Below, piece by piece: positions 35,389-44,757 of a stretch of 64,000 nucleotides of DNA (position 1 is the stretch's first letter; the number at the start of each line of letters is the position of its first letter). Under the pieces are notes generated by a model, which was not told the origin of the DNA, did not search any database, and saw nothing but the letters and a program-made list of their open reading frames with translations. A program made the translations under genes and the position numbers. This stretch comes from Hymenobacter sp. YIM 151500-1 (lineage in GTDB: Bacteria > Bacteroidota > Bacteroidia > Cytophagales > Hymenobacteraceae). The stretch covers positions 3,492,001 to 3,556,000 of the forward strand of contig NZ_CP110139.1 in assembly GCF_025979885.1 (NCBI RefSeq). The letters run 5' to 3'.

Positions 35389-35991
35389 AAGTCAGCCACC
35401 CATTACAGGCTTGGGAAAGATACGGAATCTGCCTCGGCGGCTGCATGAATGGACACCGGAAAGGGGGTGAGAGGTTCCGCAATAGAAGGCCTGGCGGCAG
35501 ACTTCTCGCCAAAGGCGAGGCGTCTGCCCGCCAGAGAATGGGGCAAGTCTCCCGACTTGCGGCCGCCGCAGGCGGCCATCGGGCGTCAGGGCCGTATGAG
35601 CCTGTAGCAGGTGTAACGCGAAGTTGTACTTCGCGACACGGCAGCACAATGCTGGACCGCCCCGCATAGCCCAGGCCTGAAGCCCTGGGCTACGTAGCGA
35701 GACATTTTTTCCGCTGATTAGCCCAGGGCTTCAGCCCTGGGAGCTAGAATGACACCTGTACAACGCTGCCCGAAGCAACGCCGCACTTCTAACGGCCCTG
35801 ACGCGAGTTGGCCGCCTGCGGCAGCCGCAAGTCGGGAGACTTGCCCCATTTCCGTGGCTAGAAGTCACGCCGCCTGCGGCGGCTTAAGACTTCTGCCAGT
35901 CGGCCAGTCGGCCCGGTCGGCTAAGCTTCTAATACAAAAAACGCCGCAACCTGGTGGCTGCGGCGTTTTTTGCGGAGAAAGTCTGAGGAGG
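35389..35991. repeat. Intergenic repeat block (families C, E, F)
   Basis: No gene seen in 600 bases. GGGCAAGTCTCCCGACTTGC at 35541 onward, running to 35593, is inverted at 35792-35846. Between them lie GTAACGCGAAGTTGTACTTCGCG (family E, 35614-35636) and two copies of the AGCCCAGGGCTTCAGCCCTGG type (family C: 35667-35692 and 35718-35743). CGTCTGCCCGCCAGAG words occur at 35520. The M16 peptidase terminator closes the block. Confidence 0.8.
35935..35973. terminator. Terminator of the M16 peptidase gene
   Basis: CAAAAAACGCCGCA pairs with TGCGGCGTTTTTTG, with A/T runs on both sides. It is 19 bases past the stop at 35992. Confidence 0.88.
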
Positions 35992-38900
35992 CTATTCGGC
36001 TTTGGCTTCGGCCTTGTCGGCTTTGGACTTGCGCTTTTCCTTTTTGCCGTCGGCGTCTTTGGTTTTCACCTTTACCTTCTCAGGCGTTTCGGCGGTGGGA
36101 GCGGCCGTGGGCGCGGCGGTTGCAGCAGTCGGGGCCGGGGTGGCCGGAGCGGTTACGCGGTTGCCGTCAGCGTCCATTTCTACCACTTCGTAGCCCAGCT
36201 CAGCCAGGCCGGGGAAGGCCTTGGCCCGGTCACCGACTACTACAATGTACATGTTGTCGGCGGGCAGGTACTTCTGGGCAATGGCCTGCACGTCTTCCTT
36301 CTTCAGGTTTTTCAGCAGCTCGCTCTGCTGCTTCACGTAATCCTTCGAGAGGTCGTACTCCAGCAGGCGAGCCAGGAAGGCGGCTTTTTGCTGGCCGGTT
36401 TCGTAGCGCAGGGCATCGTTCTGGCCTACGGAGGCTTGCAGGAATTGCAGCTCGTCGTCGGTGATGCCGTTGCGGTAGTTCTGGATTTCCTTCATGAACT
36501 CCTTCACCGAGGCGGCCGTGGCATCGGCGCGCACGCCGGCCTGGGCCGTGTAGGGCCCGATGTAGCGGGTGGCCTGGAAGCCCGAGCGGGCCCCGTAGGT
36601 GTAGCCTTTATCCTCGCGCAGGTTCAGGTTGATGCGCGAGTTGAAGGCCCCGCCCAGCAGGTAGTTGGCCAGGTAGGCGCGGTAATAGTCGCCGGTGGCG
36701 TCGTAGGTGAGCGGGGTGAGGTAGCCCACCCGGATTTCCGACTGCGCCGCGCCGTCTTTGTTGATGAAGTAGATGCGCGTCTTCTCGGGCTGGGCGGCGG
36801 TTTCGCCGGCCGGCAGGGTCACGTTCTTCTGGGTCCAGCCTTTCAGGAAGCCTAGCTGGGGCGTGAGCGTAGCCTGGTCCACGTCGCCGACCACCACGAG
36901 GTGGCTGACGTTGGGGGCGTAGTTCTGCTGGTAGAACTGCTTGATGTCGTCCAGGGTGAGGGCCGTGACGGTGGCCGTGGTGCCCGAAGCCGGCACGCTC
37001 ATGATGTTGGCAGGGCCGTACACGAGGCGGGCGTAGGCCTTATCGGCAATGACCACGGGCTGGGTGTTCTGGTTGGCAATGCCTTCCAGGGTCTGCTTTT
37101 TCAGGCGGGCGAAGTCGGCCTCATCGAAGCGGGGACGCAGCAGACGCTCCTCCAGCAGCTTCATGGTAGCAGGCAGGTTCTTGGTCAGGCTCTGCACGTA
37201 CACGGTGGTGTTGTCGTCGCCGCTGCTCACGCGGATGGTGGAGCCCAGCTTGTCCAGCTCCGAGCTGAACTGCTCGGCGGTGTACTTCTGGGTGCCTTCG
37301 TTCATCAGAGCCGCCGTGAGCGAGGCAATGCCGGCCTTATTGGGCGTGGCCTGCTCCAGGCGGTGGCCGCCGCGGATGGTCAGCAGCATGGTCACGGCCG
37401 GAATTTCGGTGTTGCGGTTGCCCATTATCCGCAGGCCGTTGTCGAAGGAAGTCTGCCACAGCTCGGGCACCTGCACCAGCGGGTTGGTGCCGGGCTTGGG
37501 CTGCTGGCTCCGGTCGAAGGTGTCGGTAGCCTTGGCGTACTTCAGGCCTTCGTAGCCGTAGTCGGGGGCCTTATAGCCGGCTTTGGAAACCGTGTAGTTG
37601 TCGGGCTTGGCGGGCTGCACGCCGCCGGTTTTGGGCACCACGCTCAGCACCACGGCGCCCTTGCCTTTGATATACGTGTTGTAGACGCGGTTAACGTCGG
37701 CGGGCGTTACGGCGCGCAGGCGCTTCAGCTCCTCGGGCAGGCGGTTGGGGTTGCCGTAGAAGGTCTGGTTGGCGGCCAGCTGGCTAACCTTGCCGTTTAC
37801 GCTGGCCAGGAGGTTCACCACCTGAGCCTCGGTGCTCGACTTAAACCGGGCCACCTGCTCGGCAGTAGCGCCAGTGCGCTCAAACTCCTTGAGCGTGCGG
37901 CGCACCTGAGCTTCCAGCGAGTCGAGGCCTTTGCCGGGGAAGGGCAGGGCCACCATCGTAAACTCGCCGGCCAGCTCCGAGGTGTTGTTGTAGCTCTGGG
38001 CCTGAATGGCTTGCTGGGGCTTAATCAGGTTTTTGTAGAGCAGGGAATTTTTGCCTTGCCCAATGATTTCGGCTAGGGCGTCGAGGGCGTACTCGTCGGG
38101 GTGGCCGCTGGGCACGCTGGGGAACACCACTTGCAGCATGGGGAAGCGCACGTTGTCCTGGTAGCTTACGTAGCGGTCCTGGGTCAGCTTGGGCGCGGGC
38201 AGCTTCTGGGCCGCCACGGCCGGGCCCTTGCTGATGGGCCCGAAGTACTTCTCCACCAGCTTCACCACCTCCTGGGGCTTCACGTCGCCGCCCACCGTGA
38301 CGGTGGCGTTGTTGGGGCCGTACCAACGCAGGAAGAAGTTCTTGAGGTCGTTTACGTCGGACCGGTCCAGGTCTTCGAGGTAGCCGATGGTCAGCCAGCT
38401 GTAGGGGTGGCCGTAGGGGTAAAGCGTCTTGGCCACATTTTCGGAGGCCAGGCCGTAGGGACGGTTGTCGTAGTTCTGGCCCCGCTCGTTTTTCACGGTG
38501 GAGCGCTGCACCTCAAACTTCTTCTGGGTTACGGCGTCCAGCAAAAAGCCCATCCGGTCGGCCTCCAGCCACAGCGCGGTTTCGAGCTGGTTGCTGGGCA
38601 CGGTCTCAAAGTAGTTGGTCCGGTCCCGGTTGGTGGTGCCGTTCAGGGTGCCGCCGGCGGCCGTTACGGTCTTGAAGTGCTGCTCGTCGGCTACGTGGTC
38701 GGAGCCCTGGAACATCATGTGCTCGAAGAAGTGGGCAAAGCCCGACTTGCCAATCTGCTCCCGCGCCGAGCCCACGTGGTAGGTCACGTCCACGTGCACC
38801 AGGGGGTCGGAGTGGTCTTCGTGCACGATGAGCGTGAGGCCGTTGGGCAGCACGTACTTCTCGTAGGGAATCACCAGCTCGTTGCCTTTGCGGGTGACTT

Positions 38901-39057
38901 TCTCCACGAGGCGGGCCTTGCCGGCAGTGGCGGCCGGCGCTTTGGTGACGGTGGCGGGCTTGGCGGTGGCCGAGCCAGCCGGTTTTTGCTGAGCCACGGC
39001 TGGCTGCAAGGCCAGCGAGGCTCCCAGTCCCAGCAGCAACAAGTGGTTGCGGGTCAT
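35992..39057 (-). CDS. Secreted M16 (pitrilysin-type) double-domain metallopeptidase
   Basis: A 1021-residue protein with a Sec signal peptide (LLLLGLGASLALQPAVAQ). The first M16 half carries the inverted zinc motif HFFEH at about residues 105-109 with a downstream glutamate region; the second half (from about 480) is the inactive M16_C pairing domain. Long M16 proteins like this act in the periplasm, often on peptides. The C-terminus is a Lys/Ala-rich tail (about 960-1021, KKEKRKSKADKAEAKAE), unusual for the family. The ATG at 39057 gives the signal peptide; an upstream frame to 39306 overlaps the inverted repeat block. Confidence 0.92.
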   Translation of the reverse strand: MTRNHLLLLGLGASLALQPAVAQQKPAGSATAKPATVTKAPAATAGKARLVEKVTRKGNELVIPYEKYVLPNGLTLIVHEDHSDPLVHVDVTYHVGSAREQIGKSGFAHFFEHMMFQGSDHVADEQHFKTVTAAGGTLNGTTNRDRTNYFETVPSNQLETALWLEADRMGFLLDAVTQKKFEVQRSTVKNERGQNYDNRPYGLASENVAKTLYPYGHPYSWLTIGYLEDLDRSDVNDLKNFFLRWYGPNNATVTVGGDVKPQEVVKLVEKYFGPISKGPAVAAQKLPAPKLTQDRYVSYQDNVRFPMLQVVFPSVPSGHPDEYALDALAEIIGQGKNSLLYKNLIKPQQAIQAQSYNNTSELAGEFTMVALPFPGKGLDSLEAQVRRTLKEFERTGATAEQVARFKSSTEAQVVNLLASVNGKVSQLAANQTFYGNPNRLPEELKRLRAVTPADVNRVYNTYIKGKGAVVLSVVPKTGGVQPAKPDNYTVSKAGYKAPDYGYEGLKYAKATDTFDRSQQPKPGTNPLVQVPELWQTSFDNGLRIMGNRNTEIPAVTMLLTIRGGHRLEQATPNKAGIASLTAALMNEGTQKYTAEQFSSELDKLGSTIRVSSGDDNTTVYVQSLTKNLPATMKLLEERLLRPRFDEADFARLKKQTLEGIANQNTQPVVIADKAYARLVYGPANIMSVPASGTTATVTALTLDDIKQFYQQNYAPNVSHLVVVGDVDQATLTPQLGFLKGWTQKNVTLPAGETAAQPEKTRIYFINKDGAAQSEIRVGYLTPLTYDATGDYYRAYLANYLLGGAFNSRINLNLREDKGYTYGARSGFQATRYIGPYTAQAGVRADATAASVKEFMKEIQNYRNGITDDELQFLQASVGQNDALRYETGQQKAAFLARLLEYDLSKDYVKQQSELLKNLKKEDVQAIAQKYLPADNMYIVVVGDRAKAFPGLAELGYEVVEMDADGNRVTAPATPAPTAATAAPTAAPTAETPEKVKVKTKDADGKKEKRKSKADKAEAKAE

Positions 39058-39443
39058 ACTAGTAAAAGAATAGGTATGAGAGTGAATGTGAGCGGGAAGG
39101 TACGCGCTGAGCGGCATACTTTCATCTTGGCAGACTGCAATTTTAATCGGTACTACAACGCCAAGCCCAATCAAACAGGCAAAGCGTGCAACTCCGTTCC
39201 GCGCGGGGGCCGCTGGCGGAAGCTGGCGCGAGGTTAGCGCAGCGTACCTCGTGCCGAAAATGACGGGAGGCTGCGCCTCCCCCGCCAGAACGATACTCGC
39301 CAGCACGGCCCGGTACCGGCTTGCCGCTGGCGCGGCAGTGGAGGCGCAGCCTCCACCTCATACTCGGCACGAAGTACGCTGCGCTAACCTCGCGCCAGTG
39401 CCCGCCAGCGGCCCCAGCGCGGAACAGAGCTACGCCTAGCTTG
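39058..39443. repeat. Intergenic inverted repeat, 39196-39425
   Basis: No gene seen. GTTCCGCGCGGGGGCCGCTGG at 39196 is inverted at GGCCCCAGCGCGGAAC, ending 39425. Further in, CTGGCGCGAGGTTAGCGCAG faces CTGCGCTAACCTCGCGCCAG, then CGTGCCG faces CGGCACG, and GGAGGCTGCGCCTCC faces GGAGGCGCAGCCTCC. Arms are about 85 bases with small interruptions. Confidence 0.8.
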
Positions 39444-41276
39444 CTACCGCGCCAGCACCACCCGCTGGCGCAGTATGCCGGCCGGGGTTTGCAATACCAG
39501 CACATAGAGCCCTGCCGGTAAACTGCCTGCGCGCCACACAACCGTATGCGGGCCGGCGGGGCGGGTGCCGGTAGCCAGCACGGCCACTTCGCGGCCGGTT
39601 AGGTCGTAGGCGCGCAGGGTAGCGGGGCCGGCGGTGGGCAGGTGGAAGGTGAGGCGGGTTTCCTGGCGGAATGGGTTGGGCGCAGCCGGCTCCAGGCGGG
39701 CAGCCAGGGCGGAGCGGGTGCCGGTTACGGTGAAGTTGAGCTGGGCCGGGGCGCTTTCGTTGTGCAGGCGGTCCAGGGCCGTGACTACGTAGGTGCGGGG
39801 TCCGCCTGAGCTAGCAGCTTCCACGTAGGCCGTAGAGTCGGTGATGGCGACAATAGTGGTGGGGTCGGTGAGGTCGGCGGCGGTGGCGGGTGTGGTGCGG
39901 AAGGGCAGGCGGTACACCACATACTGCCGGGCCGTGCCCCCGTCCGTAGCCGGCGGCGGGGCCGTCCAGCTTACTACCGTGGTGCCAGCCGCGGAGCCGG
40001 GGCGCACCGCCAGGGCCGTGGGCGCCAGGGGCGGCACGTTGTCTTTCCAGGGCATGGTGGGCCGCAGGGCCGGGGTGCGGTAAAAGTTCTGGCGCAGAGA
40101 GTCGGCCAAGCCCAACGGATTGTTCAATAGGTCGGTGCTTTTGTAGAAGATGGCGCCCTGCACGTTGGGCTGGGCCCGCAGCAGCCGCAGCTGCTGGGGC
40201 AACTGGCTGGGGGAGCGGAAACTCACCTCCGTGGCCGTGGCACTGACCCGGTAGGCCCCCAGCCCGATGTAGACGTGGCGCGGCACCGTGGGCAGCACCT
40301 GCTGGTTCCACCACGGCACGATGAGGCTGTAGTTGGCCGCCGCCTGCCCAATGCCGAAATACACCTGGGGCGCCAGGTAATCCACCCAGCCCTGCTGCAG
40401 CCACTTGCGCGAGTCGGCGAAGATGTCGGTGTAGCTCTGGAAAGCCGTGGTAGCGGTGCCGCCTACGCTGACGCCGTTGCGCCACACGCCCGGCGGCGAA
40501 ATGCCGAACTTCACCCAGGGCTTCACCCGCCGAATACTGTCCGATACCATTTGCACAAACAGGTCGATGTTGTTGCGGCGCCAGTCGGCCTTGCTGGTGA
40601 ATCCGCGCGGGTCCTGGGTAAAGGCCGCATCGTCGTCGAAGGTCAGGCCCGCCTGGGGGGCGGGGTAGAAGTAGTCGTCGAAGTGAATGGCGTCCACGTC
40701 GTAGTTGCGCACCACTTCCAGCACCACCTGCGTGAGGTGGCGGCGCACCTCGGGTAAGCCGGGGTTGAGGATGCGCAGCGTGCCGTAGCTGACTATCCAC
40801 TCCGGGTGCTGGCGCGTGACGTGGGTGGGCGCCACGTTGGCGGCGGTGGCGTTGGTAAGGGCCCGATAGGGGTTCAGCCAGGCATGAAACTCGAGGCCGC
40901 GGCGGTGGGTGGTGCGCACCATAAACTCCAGCGGGTCGTAGAGCGGACTCGGTGCCTGGCCCTGGGTGCCGGTCAGCCACTCGCTCCAGGGGGCCAGAGT
41001 GCTGGGGTACACGGCATCGGCGGCGGAGCGCACCTGCACCACCACGGCGTTGGCGCCCAGCTGGCGGTGCCGGTCTACGAGCGAGGTAAACTCCTGGCGT
41101 TGCTGCTCCGGGGTGAGGGTTTTGCGGCTGGGCCAGTCGAGGTTGAACACGTGGGCCACCCATACGGCGCGCATCTCGCGCTTGGGCGGGGTGGGCAGTT
41201 GGGCCCGCAGGGGCTGCGCGGCACCGGCCAGCAGCACCAGCAGCCAGCCCCAGGCCAGCTTTCGGCAATTCAACAT
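39444..41276 (-). CDS. Family 10-like glycosyl hydrolase (GHL10) with T9SS sorting domain
   Basis: A 610-residue secreted protein: signal peptide (LLVLLAGAAQPLRAQ), then the GHL10 / DUF187 barrel with MRAVWVAHVFNLDWPS, ANAVVVQVRSAADAVYPS and AIHFDDYFYP (about 30-390), a fibronectin III-like segment (about 410-520), and a C-terminal T9SS type A sorting domain (NPFRQETRLTFHLP to QRVVLAR, about 530-610). The GHL10 family is thought to act on glycans of the cell surface or environment. The T9SS domain predicts passage across the outer membrane. The start is the ATG at 41276. Confidence 0.9.
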   Translation of the reverse strand: MLNCRKLAWGWLLVLLAGAAQPLRAQLPTPPKREMRAVWVAHVFNLDWPSRKTLTPEQQRQEFTSLVDRHRQLGANAVVVQVRSAADAVYPSTLAPWSEWLTGTQGQAPSPLYDPLEFMVRTTHRRGLEFHAWLNPYRALTNATAANVAPTHVTRQHPEWIVSYGTLRILNPGLPEVRRHLTQVVLEVVRNYDVDAIHFDDYFYPAPQAGLTFDDDAAFTQDPRGFTSKADWRRNNIDLFVQMVSDSIRRVKPWVKFGISPPGVWRNGVSVGGTATTAFQSYTDIFADSRKWLQQGWVDYLAPQVYFGIGQAAANYSLIVPWWNQQVLPTVPRHVYIGLGAYRVSATATEVSFRSPSQLPQQLRLLRAQPNVQGAIFYKSTDLLNNPLGLADSLRQNFYRTPALRPTMPWKDNVPPLAPTALAVRPGSAAGTTVVSWTAPPPATDGGTARQYVVYRLPFRTTPATAADLTDPTTIVAITDSTAYVEAASSGGPRTYVVTALDRLHNESAPAQLNFTVTGTRSALAARLEPAAPNPFRQETRLTFHLPTAGPATLRAYDLTGREVAVLATGTRPAGPHTVVWRAGSLPAGLYVLVLQTPAGILRQRVVLAR

Positions 41277-41571
41277 AAGGAAAGGAGAAGAGGTGGACGA
41301 TAGGCAAGGTGTTGAGCCACTGACCGGAAAGGTACTATTTCTGGTTGAGCCGCAGGGTGAGAGCCGCAAGCTGTACGCTTCAAGCTGCAAGCAATGGACG
41401 GGACGGTAGGACATAAGCTCTATATGCACCTAGGCGGGCCGCTACCTAGTTTACGGTTTAGAGCCTGGGCTATTGAGAAGAAACTACACCGGTCTATCCA
41501 AACCACAAGCCGCAAGCAGCTGCTCCATTGAACACCTACTTGCGGCTTGCAACTCACGGCTGGTGGCTCTT
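41277..41571. repeat. Word-type inverted repeat (AAGCTTGC family)
   Basis: GAGCCGCAAGCTGTACGCTT and CAAGCTGCAAGC at 41361-41395, then CCACAAGCCGCAAGCAGC facing CTTGCGGCTTGCAACTCACG at 41503-41565. The right part ends next to the stop codon of the glycosyltransferase gene at 41572. The same words lie inside ileS. GAAAGGTA near 41330 is close to a -7 box for the hydrolase gene. Confidence 0.7.
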
Positions 41572-42669
41572 CTAGCCTTCGGCCCAGTGGTAGCGCCGTT
41601 CTTTCCACCAGATGCTGGAGGGCCATACGGTGTACGCCAGCACGGCCAGGGACATAGCCAGCAGGTACGCGTCGTAGAGCAGCAGTACGCCGAGGTTTTC
41701 GCGGTGGCCGGCTTGGCGGAGCGTAATCAGCAGAAACACCGTTTGGCACAGCACCTTGCCCGCATACAAGGACAGCACAACGCTGCCCGTTAGCAGGCTG
41801 GGCCAGCCCAGCACCGTGTAAAACAGCCCGTACGAGCTGAACAGGAGCCCCAACTGCCAGGGCAGACGCACGGCACCCTTCATCCAGCGCTTGCGCTGCT
41901 GCAAAAGGTGGTGTACCGTGGGCTGGGGTACCGAAACGCCCAGGGCCTGGGGCCGGATGATGTTGGCGTAGCCCCACCCCTGCCCCACCACCTGCTCAAA
42001 CAGCTGCAAATCCTCGGTGATGCTGAAAGCCAGGGCCTCGTAGCCCCCGATGGAGTTATACGCGGCCCGCGTCACGAGCATGTTGTTGCCGACGGCCGTA
42101 ACCGGCATGCCCAGGTCGGTCAGGACGCAAATCAGATTCAGCCCAAACAGCCAGTCCAGCCCTTGCAGGCGGCCGAACAGGTTGCCCTCGGCCGTGGTAA
42201 TGCCCGTCACGATGCCTACGCCTTCGGGGGCGGCGGCCAGCATGGTTTGCACCCAATCAGGGTGCACGGCCATGTCGGCGTCGGTGAAAAGGAAGTAGTC
42301 GGTGGTGGCGGCGCGGCAGAGGTGGGCCAGGGCGTTGCCCTTGCCGCGGGCCGTGCCCAGGCGGTGGCGCACGGGCAGCAGCTGAAACTGGGGCTTGTCT
42401 TTGATAAAGGCCTCTACCACGGCGGCCGTGTTATCGGTAGACGCATCGTCGGCAACGATAATTTCGAGCAGCCCGGCCGGGTAGTTGAGCCGGGAGAGGG
42501 CCGTGAGGCACCGCTCGATAGTAGCCTCTTCGTTGCGGGCCGCAATCAGAATGCTCACCCGCGGCCGACTCGTGAGGGGCGCGTAGGGCGGGCGGCGCCG
42601 GGCCAGCAACAGCAGCAGCCCCACAAACACGCCAAAGAATAGACCGAAGAAAATAATCGAAAACAGCAT
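41572..42669 (-). CDS. Membrane glycosyltransferase, family 2
   Basis: A 365-residue processive-type GT2. One N-terminal membrane helix (SIIFFGLFFGVFVGLLLLLA), the GT-A fold with RVSILIAARNEEATIERCL, FLFTDADMAVH (metal-binding DxD), the QQRKRW acceptor-site motif, and three C-terminal helices ending YHWAEG. It likely uses a nucleotide sugar at the inner face of the membrane; product unknown. I chose the ATG at 42669 over a GTG at 42726. Confidence 0.88.
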   Translation of the reverse strand: MLFSIIFFGLFFGVFVGLLLLLARRRPPYAPLTSRPRVSILIAARNEEATIERCLTALSRLNYPAGLLEIIVADDASTDNTAAVVEAFIKDKPQFQLLPVRHRLGTARGKGNALAHLCRAATTDYFLFTDADMAVHPDWVQTMLAAAPEGVGIVTGITTAEGNLFGRLQGLDWLFGLNLICVLTDLGMPVTAVGNNMLVTRAAYNSIGGYEALAFSITEDLQLFEQVVGQGWGYANIIRPQALGVSVPQPTVHHLLQQRKRWMKGAVRLPWQLGLLFSSYGLFYTVLGWPSLLTGSVVLSLYAGKVLCQTVFLLITLRQAGHRENLGVLLLYDAYLLAMSLAVLAYTVWPSSIWWKERRYHWAEG

Positions 42670-43197
42670 AGGCAACCCGAAAAGCAAGAGCCGCTCCTCA
42701 CCAACCAAGGCAGCGGCCAACCACACGATTCGGTACTACGCAAAACCAGCCAGGCACAGTTGCCGCTACTTATGCGGATTTCGGAAGTGGCCGGTATCCG
42801 TATAAATGCGGAGCCTCACCCCCCGGCCCCCTCTCCCGCGGAGAGGGGGAGCCTGACGGAGTTGTTCTACGCCGCCCTGTCGGCTAGCGCCTCCAGAACG
42901 GCTACCGATACAGATGGCACTGAATTTCCAGCCGCCTGCGGCCTACAGGTTTGTAGATAGAAGTGAGTGAAAAGTGTAGCGCCGCGTAGCGGGGCAAGAA
43001 ACGGTCAAGCGTCTCTTGCCCCGCTACGCGGCGCTACTTCTTTGTTACGTGCTGTTTCTACACTCCTTGAGCCGTTACGCGGCCACTGTGCTACTAAAGC
43101 TTGGTAGCCGTGCTGGAGGCGGTAGCCGACAGGGCGGCGCAGAACGACCTGGCGTCTGGCTCCCCCTCTCCGCGGGAGAGGGGGCCGGGGGGTGAGG
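42670..43197. repeat. Nested inverted repeats, 42813-43198
   Basis: No gene seen. Outer arms 42813-42906 and 43103-43198 (about 95 bases each, imperfect) begin with GCCTCACCCCCCGGCCCC and include CGCCGCCCTGTCGGCTA. Each contains the smaller palindrome CTCTCCCGCGGAGAG. In the middle, GTAGCGCCGCGTAGCGGGGC at 42977 onward pairs with GCCCCGCTACGCGGCGCTAC, ending 43036, over 28 bases with one mismatch. The right outer arm ends on the first base of the transporter stop codon (43198-43200). Confidence 0.85.
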
Positions 43198-44619
43198 CTA
43201 CACCCGCGGGTCCGTTTGCACCGGCGACTCGTAGGCGGGGGCGTCGGTGTTCAGGGGCTGGCTTTCGGCGGGCAGGCGGATGTCGTCGGCGTCGTGGACC
43301 AGCAGGGTCAGCAGGCCCGACAGAATCATGGAGCAGCCGCCCAGCACCAGCGTAAACACGGGCTGGTCGTTGAAGACGTGCTTGGTGAAAAAGCCCAGCG
43401 TGACGCCGGCCACCATCTGCGGAATCACGATAAAGAAGTTGAACACGCCCATGTAATAGCCCATCTTGTTCCAGGGCAGGGCGCCAGCCAGCATGGCATA
43501 CGGCACGCTCAGAATCGAGGCCCAGGCAATGCCCACGCCCACCATCGAGAGCAGCAGCAGCTTAGGGTCCTGAATGAAGTAGATGGAAATCAGCCCCAGG
43601 CCGCCGGCTACCAGGCAGAGCAGGTGCGTAACGCGGCGGCTGGTGGCGCGGGCAATCATGGGCAGCAGCAGGGCAAACACCGCCGACACGCCGTTGTACA
43701 CCGAAAAGCATACGCCCACCCAGTCGGCGCCTTCGTTGTAGAGCTTGGAAGTGGTATCGGTGGTGTGGTAGATGTGGCTGGTGATGGCGGGCGTGGTGTA
43801 AATCCACATGGCAAACAAGGCCAGCCAGGAGAAGAACTGCACCAGGGCCAGCTGCTTCATGGTTTTGGGCATGTTGAAAATACCCATGAACGACTCGCGT
43901 ACCCCGTTCCAGAAGCCGGCCGTGCGGCGCTTCTCCTCTTCAAACTCGGCCAGGTTTTCGGGCGGGTACTCGCGGGTGCGCAGCACGGTCCAGAGCACAG
44001 CCAGCAGGAACACGACGCCCCCGATGTAAAACGCGTAGCGCACCGACGGCGGAATCTGCCCGGCCGGAGCCGTATTCTCGATGCCAAACCAGTTGGTAAA
44101 AATCCAGGGCAGCGACGACGCCACAATGGCCCCGATGCCAATGAAGAACGTCTGGGCCGCAAAGCCCGTGGTACGCTGCTGAGACGGTAGCAGGTCGCCC
44201 ACTAGCGCCCGAAACGGCTCCATGGAGATGTTGATGCTCGAGTCCATCACCCACAACATGCCGGCCGCCATCCACAGAGCCGTTACGTTGGGCATCACCA
44301 GCAGCGCCAGCGAAGCCAGAATGGCCCCCACCAGGAAGTAAGGCCGGCGCCGGCCCCAGCGCGGGCTCCAGGTTCGGTCGGAGAGGTAGCCGATAATGGG
44401 CTGCACCAGCAGGCCGGTAGTGGGCGCCGCCAGCCACAGAATGGCAATGTCGTCGGTTTTGGCCCCCATCGTTTCAAAAATGCGGCTCACGTTGGCGTTC
44501 TGCAACGCAAAGCCGAACTGGATGCCCAGGAAGCCGAAGCTCATGTTCCAGATTTGCCAGAAGCTCAGGCGGGGTTTTTCGCGGGTGCTGCTCGGGGCGG
44601 CCGCTACACTGCTTGCCAT
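43198..44619 (-). CDS. MFS sugar transporter (SLC45/GPH-like)
   Basis: A 473-residue inner-membrane protein with 12 predicted helices. Motifs fit the maltose/sucrose symporter group: GFLGIQFGFALQNANVSRIF at the N-terminus, PIIGYLSDRTWSPRWGRRRPYF (loop 2-3 motif), and GIAWASILSVPYAMLAG. It is next to alpha-amylase and other starch genes, so uptake of maltose or malto-oligosaccharides is the likely role. The ATG at 44619 (MASSVAAAP) is chosen over the longer frame to 44733, which runs into a word repeat. Confidence 0.88.
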   Translation of the reverse strand: MASSVAAAPSSTREKPRLSFWQIWNMSFGFLGIQFGFALQNANVSRIFETMGAKTDDIAILWLAAPTTGLLVQPIIGYLSDRTWSPRWGRRRPYFLVGAILASLALLVMPNVTALWMAAGMLWVMDSSINISMEPFRALVGDLLPSQQRTTGFAAQTFFIGIGAIVASSLPWIFTNWFGIENTAPAGQIPPSVRYAFYIGGVVFLLAVLWTVLRTREYPPENLAEFEEEKRRTAGFWNGVRESFMGIFNMPKTMKQLALVQFFSWLALFAMWIYTTPAITSHIYHTTDTTSKLYNEGADWVGVCFSVYNGVSAVFALLLPMIARATSRRVTHLLCLVAGGLGLISIYFIQDPKLLLLSMVGVGIAWASILSVPYAMLAGALPWNKMGYYMGVFNFFIVIPQMVAGVTLGFFTKHVFNDQPVFTLVLGGCSMILSGLLTLLVHDADDIRLPAESQPLNTDAPAYESPVQTDPRV

Positions 44620-44757
44620 GGGGTGGGAGGTAATAGAAGTGAGAGGTAGGAGGCGAGAAGTGAGTTGGTAAGGGGTGAGAGGTGAAAAGCGAAACAATGT
44701 TCTGGCAAAGCAGGCGTCAGAACGTAGTCTCACCTCTCACTTCTCACCGTCTCACTT
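44620..44757. repeat. GTGAGAGG-type inverted repeat between amylase and transporter
   Basis: TAGAAGTGAGAGGTAGGAGG at 44634 onward pairs loosely with CACCTCTCACTTCTCACC and CTCACTTCTA at 44730-44760. The last bases of the right arm are the amylase stop codon (CTA, 44758-44760). The element fills nearly the whole gap. Confidence 0.75.
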
